64,000 nt of DNA from an uncultured SAR86 cluster bacterium (GCA_905181595.1 CAJIYI010000001.1:215938-279937); one strand, 5' to 3'; positions 22,682 through 36,332 are shown, counted from the first letter of the stretch. Numbers and translations: made by a program. Notes: a model not told the origin generated them from the letters alone.

Positions 22682-23872
22682 ATGGCTAGAGAAAAATACG
22701 AAAGAACGCTTCCCCATGTAAATGTGGGAACAATTGGTCACGTTGATCATGGTAAAACTACTTTAACAGCTGCTTTAACAAAAGTTGCTTCTGAAGTTTA
22801 TGGTGGAGATCTTGTTGACTTTGCTAATATTGATAACGCTCCTGAGGAAAGAGAGCGTGGTATTACTATTGCAACATCTCATGTTGAATACGTTTCTAGT
22901 ACAAGACATTATGCTCACGTTGACTGTCCAGGACATGCTGATTATGTAAAAAACATGATCACTGGTGCTGCTCAGATGGATGGAGCCATATTGGTTGTTA
23001 GCGCAGCAGACGGCCCAATGCCACAAACAAGAGAACACATTCTTCTTGCTAAGCAAGTTGGTGTTCCAAAGATAGTTGTATTTTTAAATAAAGCTGATCA
23101 GGTTGATGACGCTGAATTACAAGAACTAGTAGAGATGGAAATCAGAGAACTGCTAGATATGTATGACTTCCCAGGCGATGACACACCTATTATCGTTGGT
23201 AGTGCCTTAAAAGCATTGGAAGGCGATACTTCAGAGATTGGAGTGCCAGCTGTACAAAAATTAATTGAAGCATTGGATTCATTTGTTCCAGAGCCTGCAA
23301 GAGAAATTGAAAAACCTTTCTTAATGCCTGTTGAGGACGTCTTCACTATTTCAGGAAGAGGAACTGTTGTAACTGGAAGAATTGAGCAAGGAATTGTGAA
23401 AACTGGAGATCCTATTGAGATCGTTGGTATCACAGACACAACAAAAACAACCTGTACTGGTGTTGAAATGTTCAGAAAATCATTAGACGAAGGTCGTGCT
23501 GGTGAGAATTGTGGAGTTCTTTTAAGAGGCGTAGAAAGAGATGACGTAGAAAGAGGCCAGGTACTATGTGCTCCAGGCTCTATTAGCCCTCATACAGAAT
23601 TTGAAGCAGAAATTTATGTACTAAGCAAAGAAGAGGGTGGAAGACACACTCCTTTCTTTAGTAATTACAGACCTCAGTTCTACTTCAGAACTACTGATGT
23701 AACAGGTGCGTGTGCATTGCCTGAAGGCGTTGAAATGGTTATGCCGGGTGATAACATTAAAATGACAGTTACATTAATTTCTCCAATTGCTATGGAAGAC
23801 GGATTGAAATTTGCAATCAGAGAAGGCGGCCGAACAGTCGGAGCCGGTGTAGTAGCAAAGATTATTAAGTAA
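22682..23872 (+). CDS. tuf: Elongation factor Tu
   Basis: 396 residues. GTPase motifs: GHVDHGKT (residues 19-26), DCPGHADY (about 81-88) and NKAD (about 136-139). Domains 2 and 3 follow, with [11 protein letters not shown] and the C-terminal [13 protein letters not shown]. It delivers aminoacyl-tRNA to the ribosome. This is the only tuf in the window: the position after fusA, where many gammaproteobacteria carry a second copy, has none. Preceded by a Shine-Dalgarno sequence (gagaggcaag) and followed by a hairpin terminator. Confidence 0.99.
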   Translation: MAREKYERTLPHVNVGTIGHVDHGKTTLTAALTKVASEVYGGDLVDFANIDNAPEERERGITIATSHVEYVSSTRHYAHVDCPGHADYVKNMITGAAQMDGAILVVSAADGPMPQTREHILLAKQVGVPKIVVFLNKADQVDDAELQELVEMEIRELLDMYDFPGDDTPIIVGSALKALEGDTSEIGVPAVQKLIEALDSFVPEPAREIEKPFLMPVEDVFTISGRGTVVTGRIEQGIVKTGDPIEIVGITDTTKTTCTGVEMFRKSLDEGRAGENCGVLLRGVERDDVERGQVLCAPGSISPHTEFEAEIYVLSKEEGGRHTPFFSNYRPQFYFRTTDVTGACALPEGVEMVMPGDNIKMTVTLISPIAMEDGLKFAIREGGRTVGAGVVAKIIK

Positions 23873-23892
23873 TTAAACAATTTTACAATTTT

Positions 23893-23917
23893 GCCGAGAT
23901 TAACGCTCGGCATTTTT
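23893..23917 (+). terminator. Terminator or attenuator after tuf
   Basis: GCCGAG pairs with CTCGGC around a seven-base loop, followed by ATTTTTG. It separates tuf from tRNA-Trp-secE-nusG; partial readthrough is likely since no promoter is obvious before tRNA-Trp. Confidence 0.75.
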
Positions 23918-23941
23918 GTCTCTATTTATAGGAGAAAATTT

Positions 23942-24017
23942 AGGCCAGTAGCTCAACTGGTAGAGCGACGGCCTCCAAAGCCGTAGGTTGAGGGTTCAAG
24001 TCCTTCCTGGCCTGCCA
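23942..24017 (+). tRNA. tRNA-Trp (anticodon CCA)
   Basis: A 76-base cloverleaf with encoded CCA. AGGCCAG pairs with CTGGCCT; the anticodon CCA is at 23975-23977; the T arm has GGGTTCAAGTCC. A tRNA-Trp between tuf and secE is a common bacterial arrangement. Confidence 0.96.
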
Positions 24018-24044
24018 AGCAAGGAGCTGGTTTAAATAAGAAAT

Positions 24045-24407
24045 ATGGCAAAGGGTAAAGCATCAAACATTGCCGATAAGATCAAGTGGCTTCTAGCCAT
24101 GGGTATCTTTTCAGTGGCCGTTATTGGTAACGGTTATTACACTGAATTCGCATTCCTATACAGAGTGCTTGCAGTCGTTGCTTTATTTCTTGTAGCTCTT
24201 TTTATTCTTGCTAATACGGTATTTGGAAAAGGCGCAGTTAAATTGATGCGTGAATCTAGAACAGAGATGAGAAGGGTGGTTTGGCCATCGCGCGTTGAAA
24301 CAACGCAAACTTTCTTGGTTGTTTTTGGTTCTATAGTGGTTCTATGTCTGTTTTTTTGGGCTCTTGAGTCCTTGTTGAGTTGGTTAACTAAGTTAATTTT
24401 AGGATAG
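24045..24407 (+). CDS. secE: Preprotein translocase subunit SecE
   Basis: 120 residues (E. coli 127). Hydrophobic segments at about 15-35, 40-62 and 92-115 suggest the three-helix gammaproteobacterial form. The conserved cytoplasmic motif SRTEMRRVVWPSRVETTQT precedes the last membrane helix. SecE clamps SecY in the inner-membrane channel. Directly upstream of nusG, the near-universal secE-nusG pair. The aaggag at 24020 lies rather far from the ATG. Confidence 0.95.
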   Translation: MAKGKASNIADKIKWLLAMGIFSVAVIGNGYYTEFAFLYRVLAVVALFLVALFILANTVFGKGAVKLMRESRTEMRRVVWPSRVETTQTFLVVFGSIVVLCLFFWALESLLSWLTKLILG

Positions 24408-24414
24408 TTATAAA

Positions 24415-24942
24415 GTGAATTGGTACGTAATAATGGCATATTCCGGATACGAGCTTAAAGTTAAAGCTGCTATCGAAGAGCGCATTGCACTTGCAGGTCT
24501 CGAAGACCAATTCGGAGAAATACTTGTTCCTACTGAATCAGTCGTGGAGTTGAAAAGTGGTGCCAAGAAAAAGACAGAAAGAAAATTCTTCCCTGGTTAC
24601 ATCTTAATTGAAATGGAAATGAATGATGATACCTGGCAGCTTGTTAAGCATACGCCTCGAGTTAGTACTTTTGTTGGCGGCAAGAAAGACAAACCATCTT
24701 CAATTTCAAAAAGCGATGTAGACAATATTTTAAATAGGATCGAAGTTGGTGAGGAAGCTCCAAGACCAAAAACATTATTTGAACCTGGTGAAGTTATTAG
24801 AGTTTGCGATGGTCCTTTTAATGATTTTAATGGTGTGGTCGAAGATGTCGATTATGAAAGAAGCATGGTTAAAGTCTCAGTTCAAATCCTTGGTCGATCC
24901 ACTCCTGTTCAATTAGACTTCATGCAAATCGAGAAAACATAA
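24415..24942 (+). CDS. nusG: Transcription termination/antitermination factor NusG
   Basis: 175 residues starting with GTG. The NGN domain begins [15 protein letters not shown] and contains [13 protein letters not shown] and VGGKKDKP; the C-terminal KOW domain begins [20 protein letters not shown]. It binds RNA polymerase beta' and links transcription with Rho or with the ribosome through S10. The stop overlaps the rplK start by one base (TAATG). Confidence 0.98.
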   Translation: MNWYVIMAYSGYELKVKAAIEERIALAGLEDQFGEILVPTESVVELKSGAKKKTERKFFPGYILIEMEMNDDTWQLVKHTPRVSTFVGGKKDKPSSISKSDVDNILNRIEVGEEAPRPKTLFEPGEVIRVCDGPFNDFNGVVEDVDYERSMVKVSVQILGRSTPVQLDFMQIEKT

Positions 24943-25367
24943 TGGCAAAGAAAGTAGCAACAATTTTAAAACTTCAAATCCCAGCAGGCGAAGCAAATCC
25001 TAGTCCTCCAGTTGGACCAGCGCTTGGTCAAGCGGCAGTAAACATTATGGATTTTTGTAATGCATTTAATGCGGAAACCTCAGGAACGGAGAAAGGTCTT
25101 CCATTGCCAGTTGTCATAACGGTTTATGAGGACAAATCTTTTACGTTTGAAGTAAAATCTCCTCCTGCAGCTGTTCTAATTAGAAAAGCTTTAGGCATTA
25201 CTAAAGGTAGCGGAGTTCCCAACAGAGAAAAAGTTGGAACAATCACCAGAGCGCAACTTGAAGAAATTGTGACAATGAAACAAAAAGATTTAAACGCTAA
25301 TGATATGGATCAAGCCGTTAAGATTATTGAGGGCACGGCCCGAAGCATGGGAGTAGAGGTTAAATAA
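24942..25367 (+). CDS. rplK: Ribosomal protein L11
   Basis: 141 residues. The N-terminal [20 protein letters not shown] and the C-terminal rRNA-binding domain ([19 protein letters not shown]) are typical. L11 forms the GTPase-associated centre with 23S rRNA and is needed for RelA activation. Overlaps nusG and rplA by one base each. Confidence 0.98.
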   Translation: MAKKVATILKLQIPAGEANPSPPVGPALGQAAVNIMDFCNAFNAETSGTEKGLPLPVVITVYEDKSFTFEVKSPPAAVLIRKALGITKGSGVPNREKVGTITRAQLEEIVTMKQKDLNANDMDQAVKIIEGTARSMGVEVK

Positions 25368-26062
25368 TGACTAAGCTAACGAAAAAGAAAAAACAATTAC
25401 TAGAACTAGTAAATCCAGAAAATACTTATTCTCTAGATGAAGCTATGACTATTTTTCAAACAGTTAAATCTGCAAAATTTGATGAGTCCATTGATATTGC
25501 TTTAAGACTTGGTATTGATGCTGGTAAATCAGATCAAAACGTTAGAGGCGCAATTACTCTTCCACATTCTCTTGGTAAGACTGTCTCGGTTGCTGTCTTT
25601 GCAGATGGAGATCAGGCAAAAGAAGCCACAGAAGCTGGTGCAGAATTTGTTGGTATGGATGATCTAGCTGAAAAATTTAAAAAAGAAGAAATTTCTGTTG
25701 ACGTTGTTATTTCCACGCAAGCTGCGATGAAAGTTGTTGGCCAGCTTGGTCAGGTTCTTGGTCCAAAGGGTCTAATGCCAAATCCAAAGACCGGGACTGT
25801 AACTGAAAAGGTTGCAGATGCAATCACAAATGCTAAGTCAGGACAAGTTAGATTTAGAACAGATAAGAATGGAATTTTGCATGGATGCATAGGTAAAGTT
25901 TCCTTTTCTTCAAATCAAATTCAAGAAAATGCAGCGGCAATGATGGAAGAGGTTAAAAAATTAAAACCTGCTACTGCAAAAGGTGTATACATTCATAGTG
26001 TTGCTTTGAGTAGCACAATGGGACCAGGGGTAAAAGTTGCTCCTGCTTCGTTAACATTATAG
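25367..26062 (+). CDS. rplA: Ribosomal protein L1
   Basis: 231 residues. LGPKGLMPNPKTGTVT and the nearby VRFRTDKNGILHG are L1 signatures. L1 forms the stalk that guides E-site tRNA and, in E. coli, represses the rplK-rplA mRNA. Start overlaps the rplK stop. The 151-base gap after it holds an L10-type leader. Confidence 0.98.
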   Translation: MTKLTKKKKQLLELVNPENTYSLDEAMTIFQTVKSAKFDESIDIALRLGIDAGKSDQNVRGAITLPHSLGKTVSVAVFADGDQAKEATEAGAEFVGMDDLAEKFKKEEISVDVVISTQAAMKVVGQLGQVLGPKGLMPNPKTGTVTEKVADAITNAKSGQVRFRTDKNGILHGCIGKVSFSSNQIQENAAAMMEEVKKLKPATAKGVYIHSVALSSTMGPGVKVAPASLTL

Positions 26063-26066
26063 ATTT

Positions 26067-26084
26067 TAGGGTTATTTGACCCTA
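26067..26084 (+). terminator. Hairpin after rplA (possible processing or attenuation site)
   Basis: TAGGGT pairs with ACCCTA around a six-base loop. No T tract follows, so it is more likely a processing or attenuator hairpin than a full terminator. Confidence 0.35.
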
Positions 26085-26205
26085 GATTGTTGCGTTTATC
26101 GCAGCCGTCAAAGACCGTAGGTGCGAAAGCTTAATTTCCTACGTAGGTGGTGTTCAAATTGCGAATGCGGTTTGTCACTGATTTAGCCGAAAGGCATTAA
26201 TAGGA
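26085..26205 (+). promoter_or_regulatory. L10 leader (autoregulatory mRNA structure upstream of rplJ)
   Basis: The spacer is GC-richer than other gaps and contains pairing blocks around 26096-26165, including the palindrome CCTACGTAGG. In E. coli the L10-(L7/L12)4 complex binds a structured leader here and represses rplJ-rplL-rpoBC translation. The position and structured character fit; a covariance-model hit would settle it. Confidence 0.55.
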
Positions 26206-26213
26206 GAATTGCT

Positions 26214-26744
26214 GTGGCGTTAGCTAGAGAAGATAAAGAGAGAATAGTTCAGGAAGTTAAGGAAGTTTCGGCTTCTGCATCTTCACTTGTAATTTCAGAT
26301 GCCAGAGGCCTTAAGGTTTCTGAGTTAACTGAGATTAGAAGACAGGGAACAGAATCTGGAGTTCATATCCAGGTGATAAAAAACTCACTTGCAAAATTGG
26401 CATTTGAAGGAACTGACTTTGGTTGTACCGATGAAGTTTTAACAGGTCCCTCACTTTTTGCATTCTCATATGCTGAGCCAGGTGCGGCAGCTAAGATGTT
26501 AAAAACCTATGCTCAAAACTTTGAAGCTCTTGAGATCAAAGCTTTGGTGGTAGAAGGGCAACTTCTTGATGGAGCGCAAATAGATGTTTTAGCATCATTG
26601 CCTTCAAGAGAAGAGGCATTAACTCTTATCGCTTCCGTGCTACAAGCACCAATTAGCAAATTTGCAACACTTCTCAATGAAGTGCCTACCAAGTTAGCTA
26701 GGGTTCTTGCTGCAGTTCGTGACAATAAACAGGCAAACGCCTAA
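26214..26744 (+). CDS. rplJ: Ribosomal protein L10
   Basis: 176 residues with a GTG start preceded by aggag. The N-terminal part contains the rRNA-binding segment [19 protein letters not shown], and the C-terminal helix (about 140-176) binds L7/L12 dimers. It anchors the ribosomal stalk and is the probable autoregulator of this gene group through the leader upstream. Confidence 0.97.
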   Translation: MALAREDKERIVQEVKEVSASASSLVISDARGLKVSELTEIRRQGTESGVHIQVIKNSLAKLAFEGTDFGCTDEVLTGPSLFAFSYAEPGAAAKMLKTYAQNFEALEIKALVVEGQLLDGAQIDVLASLPSREEALTLIASVLQAPISKFATLLNEVPTKLARVLAAVRDNKQANA

Positions 26745-26760
26745 ATCTAGGAGAAAAAAA

Positions 26761-27141
26761 ATGGCAATATCTAAAGATGATATTTTAAGTTCGATTGAAG
26801 AGATGTCCGTTATGGACTTAGTTGATTTAATTTCAGCTATTGAAGAAAAATTCGGTGTAACTGCTGCTGCTGCTGTAGCTGCTGCCCCTGCTGCCGCAGG
26901 TGGTGGAGAAGCTGCTGCTGCTGAAGAGCAAACTGATTTTGATGTTGTATTAACTGCAGCTGGCGATCAGAAAGTTCAAGCAATTAAAGCTGTAAGAGCA
27001 ATCACTGGCTTAGGTCTTAAAGAAGCTAAAGATCTAGTTGATGGAGCTCCTAACACCTTAAAAGAAGGCGTTAGTAAAGCTGATGCTGAAGACATGCTTA
27101 AGCAGCTAATAGAAGCTGGAGCAACTGCAGAACTTAAGTAA
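26761..27141 (+). CDS. rplL: Ribosomal protein L7/L12
   Basis: 126 residues. N-terminal dimerisation helices, an Ala/Gly-rich hinge (about 36-54) and a C-terminal factor-binding domain with [22 protein letters not shown]-type sequence. It recruits translational GTPases. The start at ATG 26761 follows aggagaaaaaa; an upstream in-frame start lies inside rplJ and is rejected. Transcription probably continues into rpoB. Confidence 0.97.
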   Translation: MAISKDDILSSIEEMSVMDLVDLISAIEEKFGVTAAAAVAAAPAAAGGGEAAAAEEQTDFDVVLTAAGDQKVQAIKAVRAITGLGLKEAKDLVDGAPNTLKEGVSKADAEDMLKQLIEAGATAELK

Positions 27142-27175
27142 GTCTGTAATTTAAATCATATTTTAAGGGCGACAT

Positions 27176-30100
27176 ATGTCATATAGCTATACAGAAAAAA
27201 GAAGAATTAGAAAAAACTTTGGAAGACTCCCTAAAGTCATGGAGCTTCCTAAACTTATCAAGACCCAACTGGACTCTTATACACAATTCCTTCAACAGCA
27301 TGTTGAGGTTGGTGCAAGAGAAAACAAAGGTTTAGAAGAAGTTTTTCAGACCCTTTTTCCTATTACTAGCGTATCTGGCAATGCAGCCCTTGAGTATGTT
27401 TCTTATGAATTAGGCAAGCCTGGATATACAGTCCAAGAATGCTTGATTCAAGGTCTAAGTTATTCTGCGCCTCTTAGAATAACAGTCCGTTTGGTTATCT
27501 ACGATAGAGAAACAAACTTCCAGGACGTTAAAGATGTTAAAGAAGGCGAAGTATTTATGGGAGAGGTTCCTTTAATGACCGAAAACGGATCATTTGTAAT
27601 CAATGGAACAGAGCGAGTAGTAGTTAATCAACTCCACAGATCTCCTGGGGTATTTTATGATCACGATAAAGGTAAAACTCACTCATCTGGCAAGGTCTTA
27701 TATTCTGCAAGAATTATTCCTTACAGAGGTTCTTGGTTAGATTTTGAGTTTGATCCTAAGGATAATTTATTTTGTAGAATTGATAGACGAAGAAAAATTC
27801 CTGCCACCATTATTCTGAAAGCCTTAGATATGGGCACTGAAGAAATCCTTCAAAATTTCTATGAGATTGATGATGTTCATGTTGAGAAAGAAGGAATTAG
27901 CATTGAGCTAATACCCTCACGACTTCGTGGGCAAACATTACCTGTCGATTTAAAAATTAAAACTAAAGTTATAGTTGAAGCTAACAAAAGAATCACTGCT
28001 AGACATGTTAGAGAGTTAGAGCAAGCAAATATCTCTTCCTTAAAAGTTTCCGATGATTTCTTGATAGGTAAAGTCCTTGCGAAGGACGTTTTCAATCAAG
28101 AAACTGGTGAAGTTTTGATTCCAGCTAATACCGAAATAGACGTCACTGTAATAGAAGCCTTGAGAGAATCTAAGGTTGAGGAATTACATTGTTTATACAT
28201 TAATGAGCTAGATAAAGGACCATACATCTCAACAACTCTAAGAGCAGATCCTACATCTAATAGATTAGAGGCTTTGGTTGAGATTTATAGAATGATGAGA
28301 CCCGGCGAGCCGCCAACCAAAGATTCTGCAGAGCAGCTATTCCAAAATCTGTTTTTTAACCCGGAAAGATATGACCTTTCAGAGGTTGGAAGAATGAAGT
28401 TTAACCGAAGGTTAAAAATTGATTCTGAAAAAGAAACGCCAGGCATATTAGACATAGATGATATTTTGGGCGTTATGCAAGGAATTGTGAACATTAGAGA
28501 TGGCCATGATACCGTTGATGATATCGATCATCTAGGGAACAGAAGAGTCAGATCTGTTGGAGAGATGACCGCTAATCAGTTCAGAGTAGGTTTAATCAGA
28601 GTAGAAAGAGCGGTTAGAGAAAGACTGAGTATGGCAGAAGCTGATGAGCTCGGACCTCAAGACTTAATTAATGCTAAACCTGTTACAGCTGCAATTAAGG
28701 AATTCTTTGGATCTAGCCAACTATCTCAGTTTATGGATCAGAATAATCCATTATCTGAAATAACACATAAAAGAAGAGTTTCTGCTCTAGGGCCTGGGGG
28801 CCTAACAAGAGAGAGAGCTGGTTTTGAAGTAAGAGACGTTCATCCAACTCATTACGGAAGACTTTGCCCGATTGAAACTCCTGAAGGTCCGAACATTGGG
28901 CTGATTAATTCATTTGCATGTTACTCGCGAACTAATTCATATGGCTTTATCGAAAGTCCTTATCGCAAAGTAATTAACAGTAAAGTTACTAATGAGATTA
29001 TCTTCCTTTCAGCTATCGATGAAGCTGAGCACGTAATTGCTCAGGCAAACGCTGTGCTTGATAAGGCAGGTAAGTTCTCAGATGACCTTGTTCCTGTTCG
29101 TCACAATGGTGATTCTGCGCTCATGAGTCCAGAGAGAATTGATCTAATGGATGTTGCGCCTCAGCAAGTAGTTTCTGTTGCAGCCTCATTAATTCCTTTT
29201 CTTGAGCATGATGATGCCAACAGAGCACTTATGGGATCAAACATGATGCGTCAAGCTGTGCCTGTATTAAAGCCAGAGAAACCATTGGTTGGAACTGGAT
29301 TTGAAACAATTGTTGCTGGAGACTCAGGTGTTTGTGTTGTCTCAAAAAATAATGGTGTTGTAGAAAATGTTGATGCTGCAAGAATAGTAGTCCGTGTAAC
29401 TGACTCTAAAAATTCAAACAATGCAGTTGATATTTACAATCTTACAAAATATACACGGTCAAACCAAAATACATGCATCAATCAAAGACCATTGGTCTCA
29501 GTGGGCGATAAAGTAAAATTTGGTGATATTTTGGCTGATGGACCATCAGTAGATAACGGAGAGCTTGCTTTAGGTCAGAATATTCGAATTGCTTTCATGC
29601 CATGGAATGGATACAACTTTGAAGATTCAATTTTAATGTCTGAGAAAGTTTCTAGAGAAGATAGATTTACCTCCATCCATATTCAAGAGCTCACTTGTAT
29701 TTCAAGAGACACAAAACTGGGTTCTGAAGAGATTACTTCAGATATTCCTAACGTAGGAGAAGGTTCTTTAGGCAAACTTGATGAATGCGGCATGGTGTAT
29801 GTTGGAGCAGAAGTAAAAGCTGGGGATATTCTAGTTGGAAAGATTACTCCTAAAGGCGAGACACAGTTATCTCCTGAAGAAAAACTATTACGTGCAATTT
29901 TTGGAGAGAAAGCTTCAGATGTTAAAGATACATCTTTAAGAGTCCCCTCAAGTATTAACGGAACGGTTATTGGTGTTGAAGTCTTCACAAGAGACGGCAT
30001 GGAAAAAGATGATAGGACTAAATCAATTGAATTAGACCACTTAGCAGCCACCAAAAAAGATACCGATGATCAGGTGAATATAATTAATGATGCGACAAGA

Positions 30101-31246
30101 ATTCGAATGGTTGATATTCTTAAAGGAGCTAAGGTTTCTAAAGGTCCAGGACTTAAGAAAGGTGCGACTATTAGCGCAGAAGACCTTCAAGAACTTTCAT
30201 TGGATGACATGCTATCCATCAGAGCAGCTGATGATTCCACTAATGATAAAATTGAAGATACCGAAAAAGCTTTAAAGCTTTACTTAAAAGATATCGAAGA
30301 AAGTTTTCAAGAGAAAAAACAAAAAATTATTCGAGGTCATGACCTTGCTCCTGGTGTAATCAAAATTGTTAAAGTCTATCTTGCTGTGAAAAGAAGAATA
30401 CAGCCAGGTGACAAAATGGCTGGAAGACATGGTAACAAAGGTGTTATCTCTGAGATCATGCCTATCGAGGACATGCCATACGATACTGAAGGTAACCCAG
30501 TGGATATCGTTTTAAATCCATTAGGCGTTCCATCTCGAATGAACGTTGGTCAAGTTTTAGAGACTCATATGGGTGCAGCTGCTAAAGGCATTGGTCAGAA
30601 AATTAATAAAATGATTAAAGATAAGGCCAAAGCAGATGAGCTTAGGAAATATTTAGATGTTTTATACAACAAAAACGCCACTATTAAAGAAGACTTAAAT
30701 TCTTTTAATAATTCAGAGATACAAACTTTAGCTGAAAATCTACAAGACGGCCTTCCAATAGCAACTCCTGTTTTTGATGGCGCCAAGGAATCAGAGATTA
30801 AAGAGCTGCTTAAGCTTGCAGATCTCCCTGAGTCAGGGCAGTTAACTTTATTTGACGGTAGAAGTGGCAGGCAGTTTGAACGACCTGTAACTGTTGGCTA
30901 CATGTACATGATTAAACTTAACCATTTGGTTGACGATAAAATGCATGCTAGATCCACTGGTTCATACAGCTTAGTTACTCAGCAGCCTCTTGGAGGAAAA
31001 GCCCAGTTTGGTGGCCAAAGATTTGGTGAGATGGAAGTATGGGCGCTTGAGGCTTATGGAGCTTCTTATACATTACAAGAAATGCTCACAGTTAAGTCTG
31101 ATGACGTAGCCGGTAGAACTAAGATGTATAAAAATATCGTAGATGGAAATTACCAAATGGATGCCAATATCCCTGAGTCATTTAATGTTCTTACAAAAGA
31201 AATTAGATCACTTGGAATAAACCTAGAATTAGATTCTGAAAATTAG
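27176..31246 (+). CDS. rpoB: RNA polymerase beta subunit
   Basis: 1,356 residues (E. coli 1,342). The rifampicin-region segment [20 protein letters not shown], then [24 protein letters not shown] and [13 protein letters not shown], are clear. The C-terminal [18 protein letters not shown] is universal. It forms half of the catalytic cleft of RNA polymerase. Nine bases separate it from rpoC. Confidence 0.99.
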   Translation: MSYSYTEKRRIRKNFGRLPKVMELPKLIKTQLDSYTQFLQQHVEVGARENKGLEEVFQTLFPITSVSGNAALEYVSYELGKPGYTVQECLIQGLSYSAPLRITVRLVIYDRETNFQDVKDVKEGEVFMGEVPLMTENGSFVINGTERVVVNQLHRSPGVFYDHDKGKTHSSGKVLYSARIIPYRGSWLDFEFDPKDNLFCRIDRRRKIPATIILKALDMGTEEILQNFYEIDDVHVEKEGISIELIPSRLRGQTLPVDLKIKTKVIVEANKRITARHVRELEQANISSLKVSDDFLIGKVLAKDVFNQETGEVLIPANTEIDVTVIEALRESKVEELHCLYINELDKGPYISTTLRADPTSNRLEALVEIYRMMRPGEPPTKDSAEQLFQNLFFNPERYDLSEVGRMKFNRRLKIDSEKETPGILDIDDILGVMQGIVNIRDGHDTVDDIDHLGNRRVRSVGEMTANQFRVGLIRVERAVRERLSMAEADELGPQDLINAKPVTAAIKEFFGSSQLSQFMDQNNPLSEITHKRRVSALGPGGLTRERAGFEVRDVHPTHYGRLCPIETPEGPNIGLINSFACYSRTNSYGFIESPYRKVINSKVTNEIIFLSAIDEAEHVIAQANAVLDKAGKFSDDLVPVRHNGDSALMSPERIDLMDVAPQQVVSVAASLIPFLEHDDANRALMGSNMMRQAVPVLKPEKPLVGTGFETIVAGDSGVCVVSKNNGVVENVDAARIVVRVTDSKNSNNAVDIYNLTKYTRSNQNTCINQRPLVSVGDKVKFGDILADGPSVDNGELALGQNIRIAFMPWNGYNFEDSILMSEKVSREDRFTSIHIQELTCISRDTKLGSEEITSDIPNVGEGSLGKLDECGMVYVGAEVKAGDILVGKITPKGETQLSPEEKLLRAIFGEKASDVKDTSLRVPSSINGTVIGVEVFTRDGMEKDDRTKSIELDHLAATKKDTDDQVNIINDATRIRMVDILKGAKVSKGPGLKKGATISAEDLQELSLDDMLSIRAADDSTNDKIEDTEKALKLYLKDIEESFQEKKQKIIRGHDLAPGVIKIVKVYLAVKRRIQPGDKMAGRHGNKGVISEIMPIEDMPYDTEGNPVDIVLNPLGVPSRMNVGQVLETHMGAAAKGIGQKINKMIKDKAKADELRKYLDVLYNKNATIKEDLNSFNNSEIQTLAENLQDGLPIATPVFDGAKESEIKELLKLADLPESGQLTLFDGRSGRQFERPVTVGYMYMIKLNHLVDDKMHARSTGSYSLVTQQPLGGKAQFGGQRFGEMEVWALEAYGASYTLQEMLTVKSDDVAGRTKMYKNIVDGNYQMDANIPESFNVLTKEIRSLGINLELDSEN

Positions 31247-31255
31247 GAGAAATAA

Positions 31256-34200
31256 TTGAAAGATTTACTAAACTCATTAAAAACTAAGCAGGAAGACTTT
31301 ACTTCTATTACTGCTGGTTTAGCTTCTCCACAAATGGTTCGATCCTGGTCATTTGGTGAGGTGAAGAAACCTGAAACTATAAATTATCGAACATTTAAAC
31401 CTGAGAGAGACGGTTTATTCTGTGCCAAAATTTTTGGACCAGTCAAAGACTATGAGTGCGTTTGTGGTAAATACAAACGGATGAAACACAGGGGTGTTGT
31501 TTGTGAAAAATGTGGAGTAGAGGTTACTTTAGCCAAGGTTCGTAGGGACAGAATGGGTCACATTGAGCTTGCAGCTCCAGTCGCTCATATATGGTTTTTA
31601 AAATCACTTCCTTCCAGAATTGGATTGTTGCTTGATATTACTCTAAGAGAAATTGAGCGTGTTCTATACTTTGAAAGCTATATTGTTACAGACCCAGGTT
31701 TAACAGAGCTTGAGAAGTGTCAGATATTAACAGAAGAGGAGTACGTTGAAGCCTTTGATGAGTATGGAGATGAATTTACAGCTTCCATGGGCGCTGAGGC
31801 AGTGCAAATGCTACTTCAGGAATTAGATTTAGCTGAAGAGATTAGAATCATTAGAGAAGAGGTTCCTCAAACTAACTCAGAAACTAAGCTTAAAAAATTA
31901 TCTAAACGTCTAAAACTACTCGAGGCATTCAACGAATCTGGTAATAAACCAGAATGGATGATTATGAATGTTCTCCCTATATTACCTCCAGATCTCAGAC
32001 CTCTAGTCCCTCTTGAGGGCGGACGTTTTGCTACCTCTGATTTGAATGACTTGTACAGAAGAGTTATTAACAGAAACAACAGATTAAAAAGATTATTAGA
32101 GCTAAGTGCTCCTGATATTATTGTTAGAAATGAAAAACGTATGCTGCAAGAGAGTGTTGATGCACTTCTTGATAACGGCAGACGAGGAAGAGTCATAACA
32201 GGGACAAATAAACGACCTTTGAAATCTCTTGCAGATATGATTAAGGGTAAGGGCGGTCGATTTAGACAAAATCTTCTTGGAAAGCGAGTAGATTATTCTG
32301 GAAGATCCGTTATTGTTGCCGGTCCTAATCTGAAGTTACATCAGTGTGGGTTGCCAAAGAAAATGGCGCTAGAACTATTTAAACCATACGTGTATGGAAA
32401 GCTAGAGCAAAAAGAGTTAGCTACTACCATTAAGGCAGCAAAGAAACTTGTTGAAAGAGAAACTCCTGAAGTATGGGAAATATTAGAAGAAGTCATTAGA
32501 GAGCATCCGATTCTTTTAAACAGAGCCCCGACTTTGCATAGACTGGGTATTCAAGCGTTTGAACCATTGCTTGTTGAAGGCAAGGCTATTCAGCTTCATC
32601 CATTAGTTTGCGTAGCTTTTAATGCAGACTTTGATGGTGATCAGATGGCTGTTCACGTTCCATTATCAATCGAAGCTCAGCTAGAAGCCCGAGCTTTAAT
32701 GATGTCTACAAATAATATTCTTTCTCCTGCAAATGGCGAGCCTATTATCAACCCAACTCAAGATATCATTCTTGGTCTTTATTACATGACGCGTGACAAG
32801 GTTAACGTTAAAGGTGACGGAAGAGTATTCAGTAATCCTGATGAAGTACTTCGAGCTTATGAGTCAGAAACATTAGATATTCATGCAAATATTAAATGCA
32901 GAATAACTAATGCTGATAAAGGAACATTTTTAGAAGAAACAACAGTTGGTAGAATTCTGGTATGGAGAATAACTCCAATCGAAGTTGGGTTCGACAACGT
33001 TAACAAAACTCTTGATAAGAAATCTGTTTCAAAATTGATTGATATTTCATACAGAAAGGCTGGTTTAAAATCTACTGTAATCTTTGCAGATCAGTTAATG
33101 TATTTAGGATTTGATCATTCAACTAGATCAGGATCATCTATTGGCGTAGACGATTTTGTTATTCCTGAAGAAAAACCAGGAATTATCAATGACGCAGAAA
33201 AAGAAGTAAAAGCAATTGAATCTCAGTTTGAATCTGGTTTGGTTACTCAGGGCGAGCGTTACAATAAAGTAATTGATATTTGGTCAAGAGCTAATGAAAA
33301 AGTAGCTAAAGCTATGATGACTAAGATTAGCACTGATCAAGTTATTGATAGTGAAGGCAATGAAATAGACCAAGCTTCATTTAATTCAGTATTTATATAT
33401 GCAGATTCAGGAGCCAGAGGGTCACCAGCTCAGATCAGACAGCTTTCTGGAATGAGAGGACTGATGTCTAAGCCAGATGGTTCTATTATAGAAACTCCGA
33501 TTACTGCTAACTTTAGAGAAGGCTTATCTGTATTGCAGTACTTCATCTCCACCCATGGAGCTCGAAAGGGTCTTGCAGATACCGCTCTTAAGACAGCAAA
33601 TTCTGGTTACCTAACCAGAAGATTATGTGATGTTGCTATGGATTCAGTTGTTGTTGAAGCAGATTGTGGTACTACCGAGTCAGTTGTTGTTTCGTCAATT
33701 GTTGAGGGCGGAGAAATTATTCAACCGCTAACAGAAAGAATTCTCGGTCGTGTTATTGCTGAGTCTATTGAGGATGCTGACAGCGTTGAATTATTTGCTA
33801 ATGGCCATTTGATCGATGAAGATTCATTGAAAAAAATTGATGAGCTTAATCTTGCATCATTAAAGGTACGCTCACCTATGACTTGTGAAGCAAGTTATGG
33901 TGTTTGTGCTAAGTGTTATGGAAGAGATTTAGCCAGAGGCCATCTCGTTCATCGAGGCGAAGCTGTTGGTGTTGTTGCTGCCCAGTCTATTGGGGAGCCA
34001 GGTACGCAGTTAACCATGAGAACATTCCATATTGGTGGCGCTGCATCCAGTGCATCTGAAGATAACGCAATTGTTGTTGGTAATTCAGGAGTGATTAAAT
34101 TCTCTGATGATATCAAAACAGTTACAAATAAGGATAAGCAAGAGGTTGTCGTATCAAGAAACAGTCAAGTTACATTGACTGATGAAAAAGGTAAGTTAAT

Positions 34201-35437
34201 CGAGCAACATAAAGTAATTTATGGATCAACATTGTTTGTAAAAAACGATACTAGTATTGAGCCAGGCATCAAAGTTGCCGGTTGGGATCCATACACGAGA
34301 CCTATCATCACTGAAGTTGAGGGCATTGTGCAATTCTCAGATATTGAAGATGGTGTAACAGTTAGATCTAAAACTGATGAGCTAACTGGTTTAAGCAGTA
34401 TTGAAGTTATTGATGTTGCCGAACGACCAACTGCCGGTAAAGATAAAATACCTGCCATTGCATTAGTAGATGCCAAAGGCAAGCCTGTTACTCTGGGAGA
34501 GCATAAAACCCCAGCTAACTATTCTCTTCCAGCAAAAGCTTTGGTGAACTTGAAAGATGGTAAGAAACTTTTTGCAGGTGAGGTTTTGGCAAGGATTCCA
34601 TTAGAAGGATCTAAAACAAAAGATATTACTGGTGGACTTCCAAGAGTAGCTGATTTATTTGAAGCAAGAAAACCAAAAGAAGCTGCTGTTTTAGCAGAAG
34701 AAAGTGGAACAATTGCTTTCGGAAAAGAAACTAAAGGCAAAGTTCGATTGGTTATTACATTAGATGGAGCAACCAAGAAATCTCATACTGTTGAAATGCT
34801 GATTCCAAAACATAGAACACTTACAGTGTTTGAAGGTGAAAGAATTGAAAAAGGTGACATCATCTCCGATGGTCCGCTAAGTCCGCATGATATCTTGAGA
34901 TTAAGAGGCATTCCGGAATTAACAAACTTTGTTGTGAATGAGGTGCAGGGAGTTTACAGGCTTCAAGGCGTTCTTATTAATGACAAACACATTGAAACAA
35001 TTCTGAGACAAATGCTACGCAAAGCTCTAATTGTTGATGGTGAGAGCACTAAATTTATTCAAGGAGATCAGGTTGAATATGCTGAGCTCGTTGAAGAAAA
35101 TGCTAAAGCAGTTGCAGCTGGCAAAGAGCCAGCACAATTTGAGAGAGTATTGCTTGGTATAACCAAAGCCTCATTAACAACTAACTCATTTATCTCTGCA
35201 GCTTCGTTCCAAGAAACAACAAGAGTTCTAACTGAAGCATCAGTGACTGGCAAGGTTGATTTCTTAAGAGGGTTAAAAGAAAATGTTGTGGTTGGAAGGC
35301 TTATACCTGCAGGAACAGGCATGGAATTCCATGATCAAATGGCAGCTAAGAAGGCAAGTGACTCGTCAGAATCTATGCTTTCTGAGGATGATATCGAAGC
35401 AGCGTTAAGGCAAGAATTACAAGAAAGCGAGGAATAA
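31256..35437 (+). CDS. rpoC: RNA polymerase beta' subunit
   Basis: 1,393 residues (E. coli 1,407), starting with TTG five bases after aggaga; the start MKDLL matches E. coli RpoC. The N-terminal zinc site is built on [20 protein letters not shown]. The Mg2+-binding [14 protein letters not shown] holds the three catalytic aspartates, and the trigger-loop region and second zinc site ([13 protein letters not shown]) follow. It ends 50 bases before rpsL. Confidence 0.99.
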   Translation: MKDLLNSLKTKQEDFTSITAGLASPQMVRSWSFGEVKKPETINYRTFKPERDGLFCAKIFGPVKDYECVCGKYKRMKHRGVVCEKCGVEVTLAKVRRDRMGHIELAAPVAHIWFLKSLPSRIGLLLDITLREIERVLYFESYIVTDPGLTELEKCQILTEEEYVEAFDEYGDEFTASMGAEAVQMLLQELDLAEEIRIIREEVPQTNSETKLKKLSKRLKLLEAFNESGNKPEWMIMNVLPILPPDLRPLVPLEGGRFATSDLNDLYRRVINRNNRLKRLLELSAPDIIVRNEKRMLQESVDALLDNGRRGRVITGTNKRPLKSLADMIKGKGGRFRQNLLGKRVDYSGRSVIVAGPNLKLHQCGLPKKMALELFKPYVYGKLEQKELATTIKAAKKLVERETPEVWEILEEVIREHPILLNRAPTLHRLGIQAFEPLLVEGKAIQLHPLVCVAFNADFDGDQMAVHVPLSIEAQLEARALMMSTNNILSPANGEPIINPTQDIILGLYYMTRDKVNVKGDGRVFSNPDEVLRAYESETLDIHANIKCRITNADKGTFLEETTVGRILVWRITPIEVGFDNVNKTLDKKSVSKLIDISYRKAGLKSTVIFADQLMYLGFDHSTRSGSSIGVDDFVIPEEKPGIINDAEKEVKAIESQFESGLVTQGERYNKVIDIWSRANEKVAKAMMTKISTDQVIDSEGNEIDQASFNSVFIYADSGARGSPAQIRQLSGMRGLMSKPDGSIIETPITANFREGLSVLQYFISTHGARKGLADTALKTANSGYLTRRLCDVAMDSVVVEADCGTTESVVVSSIVEGGEIIQPLTERILGRVIAESIEDADSVELFANGHLIDEDSLKKIDELNLASLKVRSPMTCEASYGVCAKCYGRDLARGHLVHRGEAVGVVAAQSIGEPGTQLTMRTFHIGGAASSASEDNAIVVGNSGVIKFSDDIKTVTNKDKQEVVVSRNSQVTLTDEKGKLIEQHKVIYGSTLFVKNDTSIEPGIKVAGWDPYTRPIITEVEGIVQFSDIEDGVTVRSKTDELTGLSSIEVIDVAERPTAGKDKIPAIALVDAKGKPVTLGEHKTPANYSLPAKALVNLKDGKKLFAGEVLARIPLEGSKTKDITGGLPRVADLFEARKPKEAAVLAEESGTIAFGKETKGKVRLVITLDGATKKSHTVEMLIPKHRTLTVFEGERIEKGDIISDGPLSPHDILRLRGIPELTNFVVNEVQGVYRLQGVLINDKHIETILRQMLRKALIVDGESTKFIQGDQVEYAELVEENAKAVAAGKEPAQFERVLLGITKASLTTNSFISAASFQETTRVLTEASVTGKVDFLRGLKENVVVGRLIPAGTGMEFHDQMAAKKASDSSESMLSEDDIEAALRQELQESEE

Positions 35438-35439
35438 TG

Positions 35440-35468
35440 TTGACCGCAGTTAATCCTCTCTATAAAAT
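35440..35468 (+). promoter_or_regulatory. Predicted promoter of the rpsL-rpsG-fusA (str) unit
   Basis: TTGACC (35440-35445) and TAAAAT (35463-35468), each five of six to consensus, with an ideal 17-base spacer. They lie in the 50-base gap between rpoC and rpsL. Confidence 0.65.
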
Positions 35469-35487
35469 CGCGTCAAACTAGGAAATT

Positions 35488-36332
<845 letters not shown>

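Noticed and set aside
23098-23439. Long antisense frames in tuf, rpoB (29683-30054) and rpoC (31867-32196)
   Set aside because: They mirror highly biased codon use of the sense genes and carry Ser/Ile-rich shadow sequence.
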